NCBI RefSeq assembly: GCF_029278605.1
Contig: NZ_CP119574.1
Location: 744,001 to 808,000 of the forward strand
Reading direction: 5' to 3'
Origin: Cupriavidus sp. WKF15
GTDB taxonomy: Bacteria > Pseudomonadota > Gammaproteobacteria > Burkholderiales > Burkholderiaceae
Length of the DNA stretch: 64,000 bases
Shown: in pieces, positions 49,632-57,979 of the stretch
How positions within the stretch are numbered: position 1 is the stretch's first letter
How the letters are laid out: the number at the start of each line of letters is the position of its first letter
The notes under the pieces: generated by a model
Database searches by the model: none
What the model was told of the DNA's origin: nothing
Seen by the model: the letters and a program-made list of their open reading frames with translations, nothing else
Program-made: the position numbers and the translations under genes

Positions 49632-50150
49632 ATGCGTACGCTGCTGTATTTCAATCTGAGAGACAACGCCACCGCGCGACTGGCACAAGCGCGATTGGGC
49701 GATTTGTCCGGCACCCCGACACTCGTCGCAGGGCCGTGGTTTGTCCAGCGCGACAATCAGCCCGTCGATGGATTGCCGACGATCGACGTCGGTCAGACTA
49801 CGTACCGCGAAGAGGCGGCGATCACTGGAATTTTCATCGGCGCGATCGTCGGCGCGCTTGTCATCTTCAGATACGGCGTTTCCGCCGGCGCCGGTGCCAC
49901 CGCCGTTGCGTATGTTGGTGCTGTCACGCTTGGCGCGATGATCGGATGGTGGGTCTCCGGATTGGTCGGCGGCAAGATCAGCCGCCTTGAACTGTGGCCG
50001 CAGAATGCGCAAATCGCACCGGGCCATTTGCTGATGATCGTCAGTTGCGATTCGCGATCGAAGGAAACCCTGAGGCAGATCATCAACGAACTGGGTGGCG
50101 TTGGGGTCGACGAGCATAGTGACCTAATGCCGAGTTTCAGATGGCTATGA
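49632..50150 (+). CDS. Membrane protein with glycine-rich hairpin and C-terminal alpha/beta unit
   Basis: The 172-residue protein starts with an alpha/beta segment (MRTLLYFNLRDNATARLAQA), then a Gly/Ala-rich double membrane segment (about 63-110, ITGIFIGAIVGALVIF and VAYVGAVTLGAMIGWWVSG), then HLLMIVSCDSRSKETLRQII and DEHSDLMPSFRWL. GAGGTAA precedes the ATG. It shares this plan with the gene at 37932-38492, and its last 45 residues with the fragment at 38535-38672. A stress-response role is inferred from these links only. Confidence 0.7.
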   Translation: MRTLLYFNLRDNATARLAQARLGDLSGTPTLVAGPWFVQRDNQPVDGLPTIDVGQTTYREEAAITGIFIGAIVGALVIFRYGVSAGAGATAVAYVGAVTLGAMIGWWVSGLVGGKISRLELWPQNAQIAPGHLLMIVSCDSRSKETLRQIINELGGVGVDEHSDLMPSFRWL

Positions 50151-50367
50151 CCGCCGCTTCGGATCGACCGTGTCGATGCGCTACCGGAAACGTACGTTAC
50201 GCGGGCTGAACGAGAAGGGGAAGCCCGAACTGCCTCCAGGAAGTTTGACGGCTAAATCACAAAGTGCCCATGGTTGGATCCTGCTGCTTTGGACTCACAT
50301 CAACTTTAATTCCTACTTGGTCGAGCATTACGTTGAAAAACTCACAGCTGGAAGATTGAAGACGGCT

Positions 50368-50604
50368 ATGGATCGCGTGACGGAGTATCGAGGGTTCGAT
50401 ATCCATGTCGATCTCCATATGGCATCCAGGGACATGTTCGACGTCTGGTTCCAGGTTGAGGGACCCATGAGTCCGCCAGGTGTCGCAGCGATTGGTAAGC
50501 GAATCAAAGTCTTTGGCGGGCCATACTCCAGACGTTGGGCTTACCTCGTGGCGGAGCTGGCTGGGCGGGCCGCCGTAGACGTTATTCTTGGACCGGATGA
50601 ATGA
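50368..50604 (+). CDS. 78-residue protein, paralogue of 38769-39005
   Basis: The product (TEYRGFDIHVDL...MFDVWFQVEGP, then SRRWAYLVAELAGRAAVD) shares length and layout with the protein at 38769-39005. The same two-gene order (stress membrane protein then this small protein) occurs at both loci. The RBS is weak (GGAAGA 12 bases upstream). Confidence 0.65.
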   Translation: MDRVTEYRGFDIHVDLHMASRDMFDVWFQVEGPMSPPGVAAIGKRIKVFGGPYSRRWAYLVAELAGRAAVDVILGPDE

Positions 50605-50744
50605 ACGGAGGCCGAGAGCGGAGGTTAGATATGCAAAAGAGATATGGGCGCTGAACCACGTTCGGCGCCCATTCGGCCTTGAACAGGCAGTGACCGCCGG
50701 CGCTACGGCGTTGTCAACTTGCCGAACAGGGAACGAGCTGTCGG

Positions 50745-50880
50745 CAGCAGGCGCCATCGCTCCGAAAGCAGTTGACGAATTTTGGGCCACTTTAGTGAAT
50801 TCATGCCAGGCAGCGAGGTGTTTGCGATAGAGCGAGGCACGCAGCAGATTGACCCGTATGCAGTTCCCCAACGCGCCACG
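50745..50880 (-). pseudogene. IS6-family transposase C-terminal fragment
   Basis: The minus strand encodes LLRASLYRKHLAAWHEFTKV and AQNSSTAF, the usual end of an IS6-family transposase. The bases beyond, including TTGTCAACTTGCCG (50714-50727), recur next to the IS6 fragment at 61935-62074 in the opposite orientation and may be the terminal region. Confidence 0.75.
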
Positions 50881-50959
50881 CGGGGAAGGCCATCATGCGC
50901 TGCAGAAATCTAACGGTGCGTTCAAGCGACTCAGGATCGGCACCCAAAAACCCCTTGGG

Positions 50960-51098
50960 CCGTACCTGCGAGCGCCGATGAACTGACTGACTTGGCGAGC
51001 TACTTGATCTCCGACAGGGGCGCGTCCATCAACGGCGGAATGATTGTCGATCCATCCCTGCGGGTGTGCGCCTGCATGCCCGGAACACTCTGCGCCTG
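50960..51098 (+). pseudogene. SDR-type dehydrogenase C-terminal fragment
   Basis: A plus-strand frame encodes LTDLASYLISDRGASINGGM and IVD, the usual end of an SDR enzyme (SYL.SD...INGE...D). It has no start and no cofactor domain. Confidence 0.5.
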
Positions 51099-51149
51099 AG
51101 GCTGCGCGCAGTGCGGCGTCGCATTTCATGTTCTTTGAGGAGAATCGTT

Positions 51150-51611
51150 TTGCGCATACGCAGCCAAAAGGACTTTGCCTCCGGCCTGATGTTTATTCTG
51201 GTCGGTCTGGGCTTTTCCTGGGTCGCACGCGGCTATTCCATGGGAACCGCCGCCAAGATGGGCCCGGGGTATTTCCCCTTTCTGCTCGGGCTGGTACTCG
51301 CCGTCCTCGGTGCGCTGGTGCTGATCGGCTCGCTGTCGAGCAAGGGTGAGGAAGACCACCTGGCCCGCTGGGACCTGAAAACCCTGATGTGGATCCTGGG
51401 ATCGGTGGTGCTGTTCGGCCTGCTGCTCAAGCCGCTCGGCATGGTGCTGTCGGTCTTCCTGCTGGTACTGGTCTCCTCGATGGCCAGCCACGAATTTAGC
51501 TGGAAGGGTGCGCTTCTCAACGGCGTGGTGCTAGTGCTGATCAGCATGGGCGCCTTCGTGTACGGCATCAATCTGCAGATGCCGGTCTGGCCGGCTTTCA
51601 TTACGGGTTAA
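51150..51611 (+). CDS. tctB: Tripartite tricarboxylate transporter small subunit TctB
   Basis: The 153-residue protein has four hydrophobic segments and the family start DFASGLMFILVGLGFSWVAR...MGPGYFPFLLGLVLAVLG. TctB is the small membrane subunit of the TTT transporter. The TTG at 51150 was chosen because GAGGAG lies 7 bases upstream and it gives the usual N-terminus. tctA follows after 14 bases. No tctC receptor gene is adjacent. Confidence 0.88.
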   Translation: MRIRSQKDFASGLMFILVGLGFSWVARGYSMGTAAKMGPGYFPFLLGLVLAVLGALVLIGSLSSKGEEDHLARWDLKTLMWILGSVVLFGLLLKPLGMVLSVFLLVLVSSMASHEFSWKGALLNGVVLVLISMGAFVYGINLQMPVWPAFITG

Positions 51612-51625
51612 GGAGACGGCCAAAA

Positions 51626-53128
51626 ATGGAACTATTCGAACACCTGGCTCTTGGATTCTCCACGGCGCTAACGCTGCAGAACCTTGCCTACTGCTTCCTC
51701 GGCTGCGTGCTCGGTACGCTGATCGGCGTGCTGCCGGGCATCGGGCCGCTTGCCACCATTGCGATGCTGCTGCCGGTAACCTACACGTTGCCGCCGGTGG
51801 CCGCGCTCATCATGCTGGCCGGTATTTACTACGGCGCACAGTACGGCGGCTCCACGACCGCCATCCTGGTCAATTTGCCGGGTGAATCGTCATCGGTGGT
51901 CACCACTATCGACGGCTATCAGATGGCGCGGCGAGGACGAGCGGGGGTGGCGCTGGCCACAGCAGGCCTGGGCTCCTTCTTCGCCGGTTGCGTGTCCACG
52001 CTGATCCTGGCCGCGTTCGCCACGCCGCTGTCGGAACTGGCGTTCAAGTTCGGTCCCGCCGAATACTTCTCGCTTATGTGCCTGGGCCTGATCGGCGCCG
52101 TGGTGCTGGCCTCGGGCTCACTGCCCAAGGCGGTCGCGATGATCGTGCTGGGGCTGCTGCTGGGGCTGGTCGGTACCGACGTCAACTCGGGGGCCGCGCG
52201 CTTCAACTTCGATGTGCCGGAGTTGACTGATGGCGTCGATTTCGTCGCGCTGGCCATGGGCATGTTCGGTTTCGCGGAAATCATCGCTAACCTCGAACAG
52301 AAAGAAGACCGCGAGACCTTCACCGATCACGTCACTAACCTGTGGCCCTCCAAGGCGGACTTCAGGCGCATGGCGCCAGCAGTGCTGCGCGGTACCGCGC
52401 TAGGCTCCATTCTGGGCATCCTGCCCGGCGGTGGCGCGGCGCTCGCTTCGTTCGCAGCGTACTCGCTGGAAAAGAAGACCTCGAAGTACTCGCATGAGTT
52501 CGGCAAGGGCGCCATCGAAGGCGTGGCAGGTCCGGAATCGGCCAACAACGCCGCGGCGCAGACCTCTTTCATCCCGTTGCTGACGCTGGGCATCCCGCCC
52601 AACGCCGTGATGGCGCTGATGGTGGGCGCGATGACCATCCACAACATCCAGCCAGGCCCGCAGGTCATGACCAGCAACCCGGCGCTGTTCTGGGGCCTGA
52701 TCGCCTCGATGTGGATCGGCAACCTGGTGCTGATCATCCTGAACCTGCCGCTGATCGGGATCTGGGTCAAGCTGCTGCAGGTACCTTACCGCTTCCTGTA
52801 CCCGGCCATCCTGGTGTTCTGCTGCATCGGCGTCTTCTCCGTCAACAACCAGACCTTCGACGTCTTTACCGCGGCTGGGTTCGGTGTGATCGGCTACCTG
52901 TTCATCAAGCTTAAGTGCGAGCCGGCACCGCTGCTGCTGGGCTTCGTGCTCGGACCGATGATGGAGGAGAACTTCCGCCGGGCGCTGTTGCTGTCGCGGG
53001 GTAGGTTCACCGTGTTCGTGACCCGTCCGCTGTCGCTCGGCCTGCTGATCGCCGCGGCTATGCTGGTGGCCGTGGTGGCGCTGCCGTCGATCAAGGCCAA
53101 GCGCGAGGAAGCGTTCCAGGAAGAGTAG
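51626..53128 (+). CDS. tctA: Tripartite tricarboxylate transporter large permease TctA
   Basis: The 500-residue protein has about 12 hydrophobic segments and both TctA signatures: GVLPGIGPLATIAMLLPVTY with YYGAQYGGSTTAILVNLPGE, and GILPGGGAALASFAAYSLEK with GVAGPESANNAA. It forms the channel subunit for uptake of carboxylates. Spacing to tctB shows an operon; the specificity receptor TctC must be encoded elsewhere. The pair lies between two minus-strand IS6 transposase fragments. Confidence 0.95.
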   Translation: MELFEHLALGFSTALTLQNLAYCFLGCVLGTLIGVLPGIGPLATIAMLLPVTYTLPPVAALIMLAGIYYGAQYGGSTTAILVNLPGESSSVVTTIDGYQMARRGRAGVALATAGLGSFFAGCVSTLILAAFATPLSELAFKFGPAEYFSLMCLGLIGAVVLASGSLPKAVAMIVLGLLLGLVGTDVNSGAARFNFDVPELTDGVDFVALAMGMFGFAEIIANLEQKEDRETFTDHVTNLWPSKADFRRMAPAVLRGTALGSILGILPGGGAALASFAAYSLEKKTSKYSHEFGKGAIEGVAGPESANNAAAQTSFIPLLTLGIPPNAVMALMVGAMTIHNIQPGPQVMTSNPALFWGLIASMWIGNLVLIILNLPLIGIWVKLLQVPYRFLYPAILVFCCIGVFSVNNQTFDVFTAAGFGVIGYLFIKLKCEPAPLLLGFVLGPMMEENFRRALLLSRGRFTVFVTRPLSLGLLIAAAMLVAVVALPSIKAKREEAFQEE

Positions 53129-53139
53129 TGCCCAAGCGC

Positions 53140-53460
53140 TAAGGACCTGCGCCGGCCTGTGGTTCGCGGGTAGGCTGGTCGCTGATCTCGGCGCGGTTGT
53201 TCACGCGCGCGCTGGCCTTGACGAACACGTGCTGGACGTTGGCCAGCTCTGGGGGATCGGCCTTCGCGGCTGGGTAGCTGCGTACCTGGTCGGTGACAAT
53301 CTTGCGCGGTGCCGGGCAAGATCGCAGCCCCGCTGGAAGAAGCGTTTGGCGGCGGCCTTGTCGCGCCGCTTCTGCAGCAGGAAATCCAGTTCGATGCCAT
53401 GCTCGTCGAACGCCCGCCACCGCAAGTAGAGGGTCGGCCGGGATATGCCTGCTTCCAGGT
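53140..53460 (-). pseudogene. IS6-family transposase central fragment
   Basis: The minus strand encodes LRWRAFDEHGIELDFLLQKR, RDKAAAKRFFQRG, then after a frame change near 53322 APRKIVTDQVRSYPAAKAD, VFVKASARVNNRAE and SDQPTRE. It carries the second catalytic Asp and the Glu region of an IS6 transposase. The C-terminal piece at 50745-50880 could be its continuation, with tctBA lying between. Confidence 0.8.
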
Positions 53461-53519
53461 GAGTATCCAATCGGGCAGGTAGTCCTATTTCACCCGCCGC
53501 CCCAATAGCACGCAGGATC

Positions 53520-53780
53520 TCATTCGGACTTATCGAAGATGCCGGCTTCGAGATCTTTCCTGAAATGCTGAACCCAATCGGTTTCATAGCCGATGGGGTA
53601 TTCCCTTGTAACTTGTGTCGATCGTCTGGTTACCGTGACGTAGCCCTGTAAACCGAAGTTCTCGTCGCCTTTTGGGTCAGTCGTATCCGTTTCCAGGAGT
53701 TCGAAATCATCTGCTGCCAGACCATTATGCTGCAAGGTCGCAAGAAAGTCCTGTTGTTCATCCAATTCGATCAGTCGCAT
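53520..53780 (-). CDS. 86-residue hypothetical protein
   Basis: The ATG at 53780 follows GAGGGG. The product is acidic (ADDFELLETDTTDPKGDENF) and ends WVQHFRKDLEAGIFDKSE. No domain was recognised. It lies downstream of the Hsp20 genes on the same strand and could be co-transcribed. Confidence 0.55.
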   Translation of the reverse strand: MRLIELDEQQDFLATLQHNGLAADDFELLETDTTDPKGDENFGLQGYVTVTRRSTQVTREYPIGYETDWVQHFRKDLEAGIFDKSE

Positions 53781-53903
53781 CGTCGGCCCCTCACTGGTCA
53801 AAGGGGGCGAAAACCGAAACTCTCTTCCAACGATTCGAGTTTCATGTCAGCCCTCTTATGTGTATGCAGCCATGGGTGATGCCTACGACCCGCTCGGCTT
53901 ACA

Positions 53904-54284
53904 TCACGCCACCTTGACCTCAATGCGGCTCGGTTGCGCGTATTCGGCTTTCGGGATGCGCAGCTTGAGTACGCCGTGGTTGAACTCGGCGACGACCTTT
54001 TCGGCATCTAGTTCCTTGGATAGCGTGAACACGCGCCCGTAACGGGGCAGGGAAACCTCCGCGTGACTGGCTTCCATGCCTGCCGGCAGATCCAGGACGA
54101 CTTCGCCCTTGATGGTCAGGATATCGCCTTGCACCTGCACGACCAGCTTGTCCTTGGGTACACCCGGCAGATCGGCGTACAGGGTGATGCCTGCGGCGTC
54201 CTCGTACACATTCACTGGCGGCATCAGGGCCGCTTCAGTGCTGCCAGTGTCAGCTTGCTTGGTGACAGCAGCATTTTCGCTCAT
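53904..54284 (-). CDS. Small heat-shock protein (Hsp20 family), second of pair
   Basis: The 126-residue protein has an alpha-crystallin domain: NVYEDAAGITLYADLPGVPK, ILTIKGEV, ASHAEVSLPRYGRVFTLSKE and GVLKLRIPKAE with the IxI-like end RIEVKVA. It prevents aggregation of unfolding proteins. AGGAGG lies 9 bases before the ATG and 17 bases separate it from the upstream Hsp20 gene, so both are in one operon. Confidence 0.93.
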   Translation of the reverse strand: MSENAAVTKQADTGSTEAALMPPVNVYEDAAGITLYADLPGVPKDKLVVQVQGDILTIKGEVVLDLPAGMEASHAEVSLPRYGRVFTLSKELDAEKVVAEFNHGVLKLRIPKAEYAQPSRIEVKVA

Positions 54285-54301
54285 GGCCAGATCCTCCTCG
54301 C

Positions 54302-54736
54302 TCACTGGATGCTGATTTGGCGCGGCTGCGCGGCTTCGACGCGCTGGATGCTGATGTGCAGCACGCCGTCGCGGTACTTGGCCTCTACGGCATTGGGATT
54401 CACGTCGTTTGGCAGGCTCACCACACGGCGGAAGCGGCCGGCGAAGCGTTCATCGATATGCACGGAGGTTTGCTCGTCCTTGTCGGGGAGATCGGACTTG
54501 CGCTCGCCGACAATGGTCAGCACGTTCTTCACTAGCTGCACGTCCATGCTGGCCGGATCGACGCCAGGGGCAAAAGCGTAGATTTCCACCGAGTGGGGTG
54601 TGCCGCCTACATTCATGGCCGGAAAACTGACCCGACCGCGAATGCTGGGAGACAGCCCGAATGGCTGCTGCAACTCGCGCTGTAGGCGTTCCAGTTCTGA
54701 GAATACGTCACGGGGAAACAACGATCGATACAACAT
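54302..54736 (-). CDS. Small heat-shock protein (Hsp20 family), first of pair
   Basis: The 144-residue protein has a helical N-terminus (SLFPRDVFSELERLQRELQQ) and an alpha-crystallin domain with VEIYAFAPGVDPASMDV, VLTIVGER, ERFAGRFRRVVSLPNDVNP and YRDGVLHISI. GGAGGCAA is before the ATG. Two unlike Hsp20 genes in tandem probably form mixed or sequential chaperone complexes. A sigma-32-like promoter lies upstream and an IS has landed just beyond it. Confidence 0.93.
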   Translation of the reverse strand: MLYRSLFPRDVFSELERLQRELQQPFGLSPSIRGRVSFPAMNVGGTPHSVEIYAFAPGVDPASMDVQLVKNVLTIVGERKSDLPDKDEQTSVHIDERFAGRFRRVVSLPNDVNPNAVEAKYRDGVLHISIQRVEAAQPRQISIQ

Positions 54737-54788
54737 GTTTGCCTCCATTCGCTTTCGCGCGGGCGCCATAGTCTGACGCCCCCGGTTG

Positions 54789-54819
54789 CAATGGTAAGGC
54801 TTCGCCTGGGGATTTCAAG
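54789..54819 (-). promoter_or_regulatory. Candidate sigma-32 (heat-shock) promoter of the hsp20 pair
   Basis: On the minus strand CTTGAAA (54813-54819) equals the sigma-32 -35 consensus, with a weaker CTTACCATT -10-like element about 14 bases on, 50 bases before the ATG at 54736. The -10 match is poor, so the site is tentative. Confidence 0.45.
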
Positions 54820-54906
54820 TTCTTGATTTGACTGATATTCGCCATCATTCTGGAGGTGACCCGCTTTTTCGGACAGTGCCTATCTTGAGTAAGCAGGAGG
54901 TGCACC

Positions 54907-55221
54907 ATGCCGAAAACGCGCCCACCGTACAGTGCGGTCTTCCGTCAGCAAATGGTTGACTTGGTCCATGCAGGTCGCCGTCCGGAGGATCTGGCCAAGG
55001 AGTTCGAACCCACGGCCCAGACGATCTACAACTGGGTTGCCCAAGCGGATCGCGATGCCGGCGTTCGTCAGGACGGCCTGACCACGGCGGAGCGCCAGGA
55101 ACTCACGCGGCTGCGCCGTGAGAACCGGCAACTCAAAATGGAGAGGGAGATACTTGCAAAAGCCGCGGCCTGGTTTGCCCGGGAGACCGACACGCTGCCC
55201 GACAAGGGTTCGAGTTCATGA
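54907..55221 (+). CDS. IS3-family OrfA (copy 2)
   Basis: Same 104-residue protein as the copy 1 OrfA: helix-turn-helix followed by a leucine-rich coiled helix. It overlaps orfB by 4 bases. Confidence 0.95.
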   Translation: MPKTRPPYSAVFRQQMVDLVHAGRRPEDLAKEFEPTAQTIYNWVAQADRDAGVRQDGLTTAERQELTRLRRENRQLKMEREILAKAAAWFARETDTLPDKGSSS

Positions 55222-56123
55222 AGGCAAATCAGGACCGCTTTCCGCTGTCCACCATGGCGCGGCTGCTTAAGGTCTCGCGCAGCGGCTTCCATGCATGGAT
55301 GGAACGACGTCCGAGCGCTCATGCCGTGAGTGACAAGCTGTTGCTCGCGCAAATCCGTGAGATTCACGCCCGCTCGCGCGGTACCTATGGGATGCCACGT
55401 GTGCATGCCATGCTGCTGCGCCAAGGTATCCACGTCGGGCGCAAGCGCGTGGCGCGTCTGATGCGTGAGGCCGGCCTGCGCGGGGCTTGCCGGCCGCGCT
55501 TCATTTGCACCACCCACCGTGCGCCAGCGGGCAGACCCGCGCCCGATCTGGTGCAGCGACACTTCTCTGCCGATGCGCCAAATCAGCTGTGGGTCGCCGA
55601 TGCGACATACATTCCGACCGTTGCCGGCTTTTACTATCTGGCTGTCGTGTTGGACGTGTACAGCCGGCGCATCGTAGGTTGGGCCATGGGTAGTCATCTG
55701 CGCACCGCACTGATGCTGCAAGCGCTGGACATGGCGCTGGCGCAGCGACATCCCAGCGCAGTGATTCACCATTCGGACCAGGGCTGCCAATACACGTCTG
55801 TTGCCTTCGGGCGACGTTGCCGCGAGGCCGGCGTTCAGCCTTCGATGGGCTCGGTGGGCGATGCCTACGACAACGCCATGTGCGAGTCCTTCTTCGCAAC
55901 GCTCGAATGCGAGCTGCTGATGCGTTCGCGCTTCGCCACGCACGACGACGCCCGTCAGGCATTGTTCACCTGGATCGAGGGTTGGTACAACTCGCATCGC
56001 CTGCACAGCGCACTGGGATATCGGTCTCCGCAGGAGTTTGAAAAGCTTCCCGTCAATGGCATGAATCCGGCGCTACACCGGGCATACACTGCCCCATCAC
56101 AAGGAGAAAACCCATCGACATAA
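55218..56123 (+). CDS. IS3-family OrfB transposase (copy 2)
   Basis: Same 301-residue DDE transposase as copy 1, with all three catalytic acidic residues (VADATY, HHSDQG, ESFFATLE). No difference from copy 1 was seen, which suggests recent transposition or gene conversion. Confidence 0.95.
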   Translation: MKANQDRFPLSTMARLLKVSRSGFHAWMERRPSAHAVSDKLLLAQIREIHARSRGTYGMPRVHAMLLRQGIHVGRKRVARLMREAGLRGACRPRFICTTHRAPAGRPAPDLVQRHFSADAPNQLWVADATYIPTVAGFYYLAVVLDVYSRRIVGWAMGSHLRTALMLQALDMALAQRHPSAVIHHSDQGCQYTSVAFGRRCREAGVQPSMGSVGDAYDNAMCESFFATLECELLMRSRFATHDDARQALFTWIEGWYNSHRLHSALGYRSPQEFEKLPVNGMNPALHRAYTAPSQGENPST

Positions 56124-56210
56124 AATTCCAATGCGAATCTGTCCGATGAAACGGGGCAACCCCATTCTTCCGAGGTGAAGAGCAGCGCGAGACCGGAAAT
56201 GGGAACACGC

Positions 56211-56960
56211 ATGGAGTTCCAGGACTACAAAACGCTGGGGGTGGCACGCGATGCCACGGCGGAGGAAATCAAGAAGGCGTTCCGCAAGCTCGCGCGCAAG
56301 TTCCATCCGGACGTTTCCAAAGAGTCGGATGCAGAACTGTGCATGAGGCAGCTCAACGAGGCCTACGCCGTGCTCTCCGACCCTGAAAAGCGCGCCGCGT
56401 ACGCTCAATTGGAGCGAGGCTATCAGCCTGGCCAGGAGTTCCGTCCGCCGCCGGACTGGAACACCGGCTTCGACTTCTCCAGTTGGGGCTTCTCGCCCCA
56501 GGAAGAGGCCGATTTCAGTGACTTCTTCGCCGAGCTGTTTGGCCATGTCAGGGGCAGACACCGCGGCTTCCATGCGCACGGCGGCAGCTTCCAGTCACGC
56601 GGTGTGGATCACCACGCCAAGGTGCTGCTGGACCTGGAAGACGCCTTTACCGGCGTCACTCGTCAACTTTCGCTGCGGGTGCCAAGCATGGACGCCCAGG
56701 GCGTGGTGCAGCTCACGAGTCGGACCCTCAGCGTGAAAATTCCCAAAGGCGTGCGCGAAGGTCAGCTCATCCGTCTGGCCGGACAGGGAGCGCCGGGGAT
56801 CGGCGGTTCGCCGGCAGGGGATCTTTTTCTGGGCGTGCATTTCAAACAGCATGACCAACTGAAAGTGAAGGGGCGAAATCTACACCTCACTCTGCCGGTG
56901 GCGCCATGGGAGGCGGCGCTGGAGCTGCGGCGGGCGGTCAATGCGGGGCAGAGTGTGTAG
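56211..56960 (+). CDS. cbpA: CbpA/DnaJ-like co-chaperone, C-terminally truncated
   Basis: The 249-residue protein begins with a J-domain (DYKTLGVARDATAEEIKKAFR, HPD at 32-34), then a Gly/Phe-type linker and the first substrate-binding beta domain (VRLDLEDAFTG-like VLLDLEDAFTGVTRQLSLRV, KIPKGVREGQLIRLAGQG). CbpA is about 300-315 residues and continues PWEAALG.. with a second beta domain; here the frame leaves homology after APWEAALEL and ends RRAVNAGQSV, a tail shared with the hns-like fragment at 58055-58172. It activates DnaK ATPase; a functional truncated form is possible. It lies beside the hsp20 pair, from which the IS separates it. Confidence 0.85.
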   Translation: MEFQDYKTLGVARDATAEEIKKAFRKLARKFHPDVSKESDAELCMRQLNEAYAVLSDPEKRAAYAQLERGYQPGQEFRPPPDWNTGFDFSSWGFSPQEEADFSDFFAELFGHVRGRHRGFHAHGGSFQSRGVDHHAKVLLDLEDAFTGVTRQLSLRVPSMDAQGVVQLTSRTLSVKIPKGVREGQLIRLAGQGAPGIGGSPAGDLFLGVHFKQHDQLKVKGRNLHLTLPVAPWEAALELRRAVNAGQSV

Positions 56961-57015
56961 TTTTACCGGATCGAATAGCCCAGCCGGTTATCCGGGGGTA
57001 CGTCCCCTCCCTGCG

Positions 57016-57225
57016 TCAGTGGGGTGTAGCCGCGCTCGCTGGCTTCGCTGGCACTCCAGGCGATAGAGGCGGCGGCTGATCCTCTGCTGGCTGTTGCGAC
57101 ATCCTAGGCGGCTCCGGCGCCGGCGGCAAGAGATGATGCGTTTGGCGCGTGGAACAACCTGCCAAGAGCAGCACGACAAGCACGGTCATCACGGCTGGAC
57201 CGTTACGCACTTTTTGTTGGGACAT
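57016..57225 (-). CDS. Small proline-rich lipoprotein
   Basis: The 69-residue product has a lipoprotein signal ending LLLAGC and a short Pro-rich tail (LLPPAPEPPRMSQQPAEDQP). GGAGG lies 9 bases before the ATG. Function unknown. Confidence 0.65.
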   Translation of the reverse strand: MSQQKVRNGPAVMTVLVVLLLAGCSTRQTHHLLPPAPEPPRMSQQPAEDQPPPLSPGVPAKPASAATPH

Positions 57226-57459
57226 GCAGGCGTACCTCCAGAGGCATGCGCTTCATCAAGCCTAGACTACCTCGAATTGGGGTATTTTCCCCATGGTGGG
57301 TGATTCCTTTATCGCTATTGCCAATGATTGGAAAGGCCCGTCAAACCCGGTGAGGAGGGCGGTGGGCGAATACCTGCCGGGCGCATCGGGGTCGTCTCAT
57401 GCACGGAATGGGCGGTGGCGATGCGTAGTCTAACTGCTCAAAGGCGTCAGGAAGTGGCG

Positions 57460-57714
57460 ATGAGCACATGTATCAGGAGCCTCACAATCGGTGCGGCCAT
57501 GTTGCTGGCCGGGTGCGTGGTAGTTCCAGCTTATGATGGCTATGGCTATCCGGCCTACGGCACCTATTCCTACGAGCCTTACTATCCTGCTTACCCCTAC
57601 GGGCCGTACTACAACTACGGCTGGTGGCCTGGCTTCTATGGAGGCGCAGTCTTCTTCGGTGGCGGTGGCCATGGCGGGAGACACCACGGCGGCAGCGGGG
57701 GGCACGGTCACTGA
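57460..57714 (+). CDS. Tyr/Gly/His-rich lipoprotein
   Basis: The 84-residue protein has a lipobox (MLLAGC) and then a Tyr/Pro/Gly-rich region (GYGYPAYGTYSYEPYYPAYP) and a Gly/His tail. The histidines suggest metal binding, but nothing proves it. CAGGAAG lies 6 bases before the ATG; an in-frame ATG at 57421 is an alternative. The end of this gene recurs near 44450-44475. Confidence 0.7.
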   Translation: MSTCIRSLTIGAAMLLAGCVVVPAYDGYGYPAYGTYSYEPYYPAYPYGPYYNYGWWPGFYGGAVFFGGGGHGGRHHGGSGGHGH

Positions 57715-57728
57715 GCTGTGTCGCCTCG

Positions 57729-57850
57729 CTACTTGAGCACCGCAATCACCCGTTCATTCAGGCCCAACCGGTAGAGTGTCGCGCCCACTTGAGTCAACAA
57801 GGCCCGTTCCTTCCCCGCGATCGCCGGATCGGCCAACAGCACCGCCAAGC
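57729..57850 (-). pseudogene. Second copy of the 44470-44741 small-gene fragment
   Basis: The minus strand encodes VLLADPAIAGKERALLTQVG and ATLYRLGLNERVIAVLK, matching the second half of the remnant at 44470-44741. The upstream half has been replaced by unrelated sequence; the frame remains open back to 57932. Confidence 0.5.
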
Positions 57851-57979
57851 CGGAGCGTCTTCGACCTCCAATTCCGTCGCTTCGTCCAGCGCCAGGCGCT
57901 CGAAACGTCACCTGGGTCCATCGTGGTTCCATGCTGCTTCCTGCGCCAGTCTAGCCGACGAGGCGGTCGTCAGGCATGA

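Larger units (their letters stand above)
54851..56164 (+). mobile_element. IS3-family insertion sequence, copy 2 (1314 bp)
   Basis: It appears identical to copy 1 over its full length, with the same terminal repeats, but is flanked by a different 3-bp target duplication, TTC (54848-54850 and 56165-56167). It sits between the hsp20 pair and the cbpA-like gene. Confidence 0.95.

Noticed and set aside
42070..56164. Composite transposon formed by the two IS3 copies
   Set aside because: Each copy has its own 3-bp duplication (TAT, TTC), so the interval did not enter as a unit between them.
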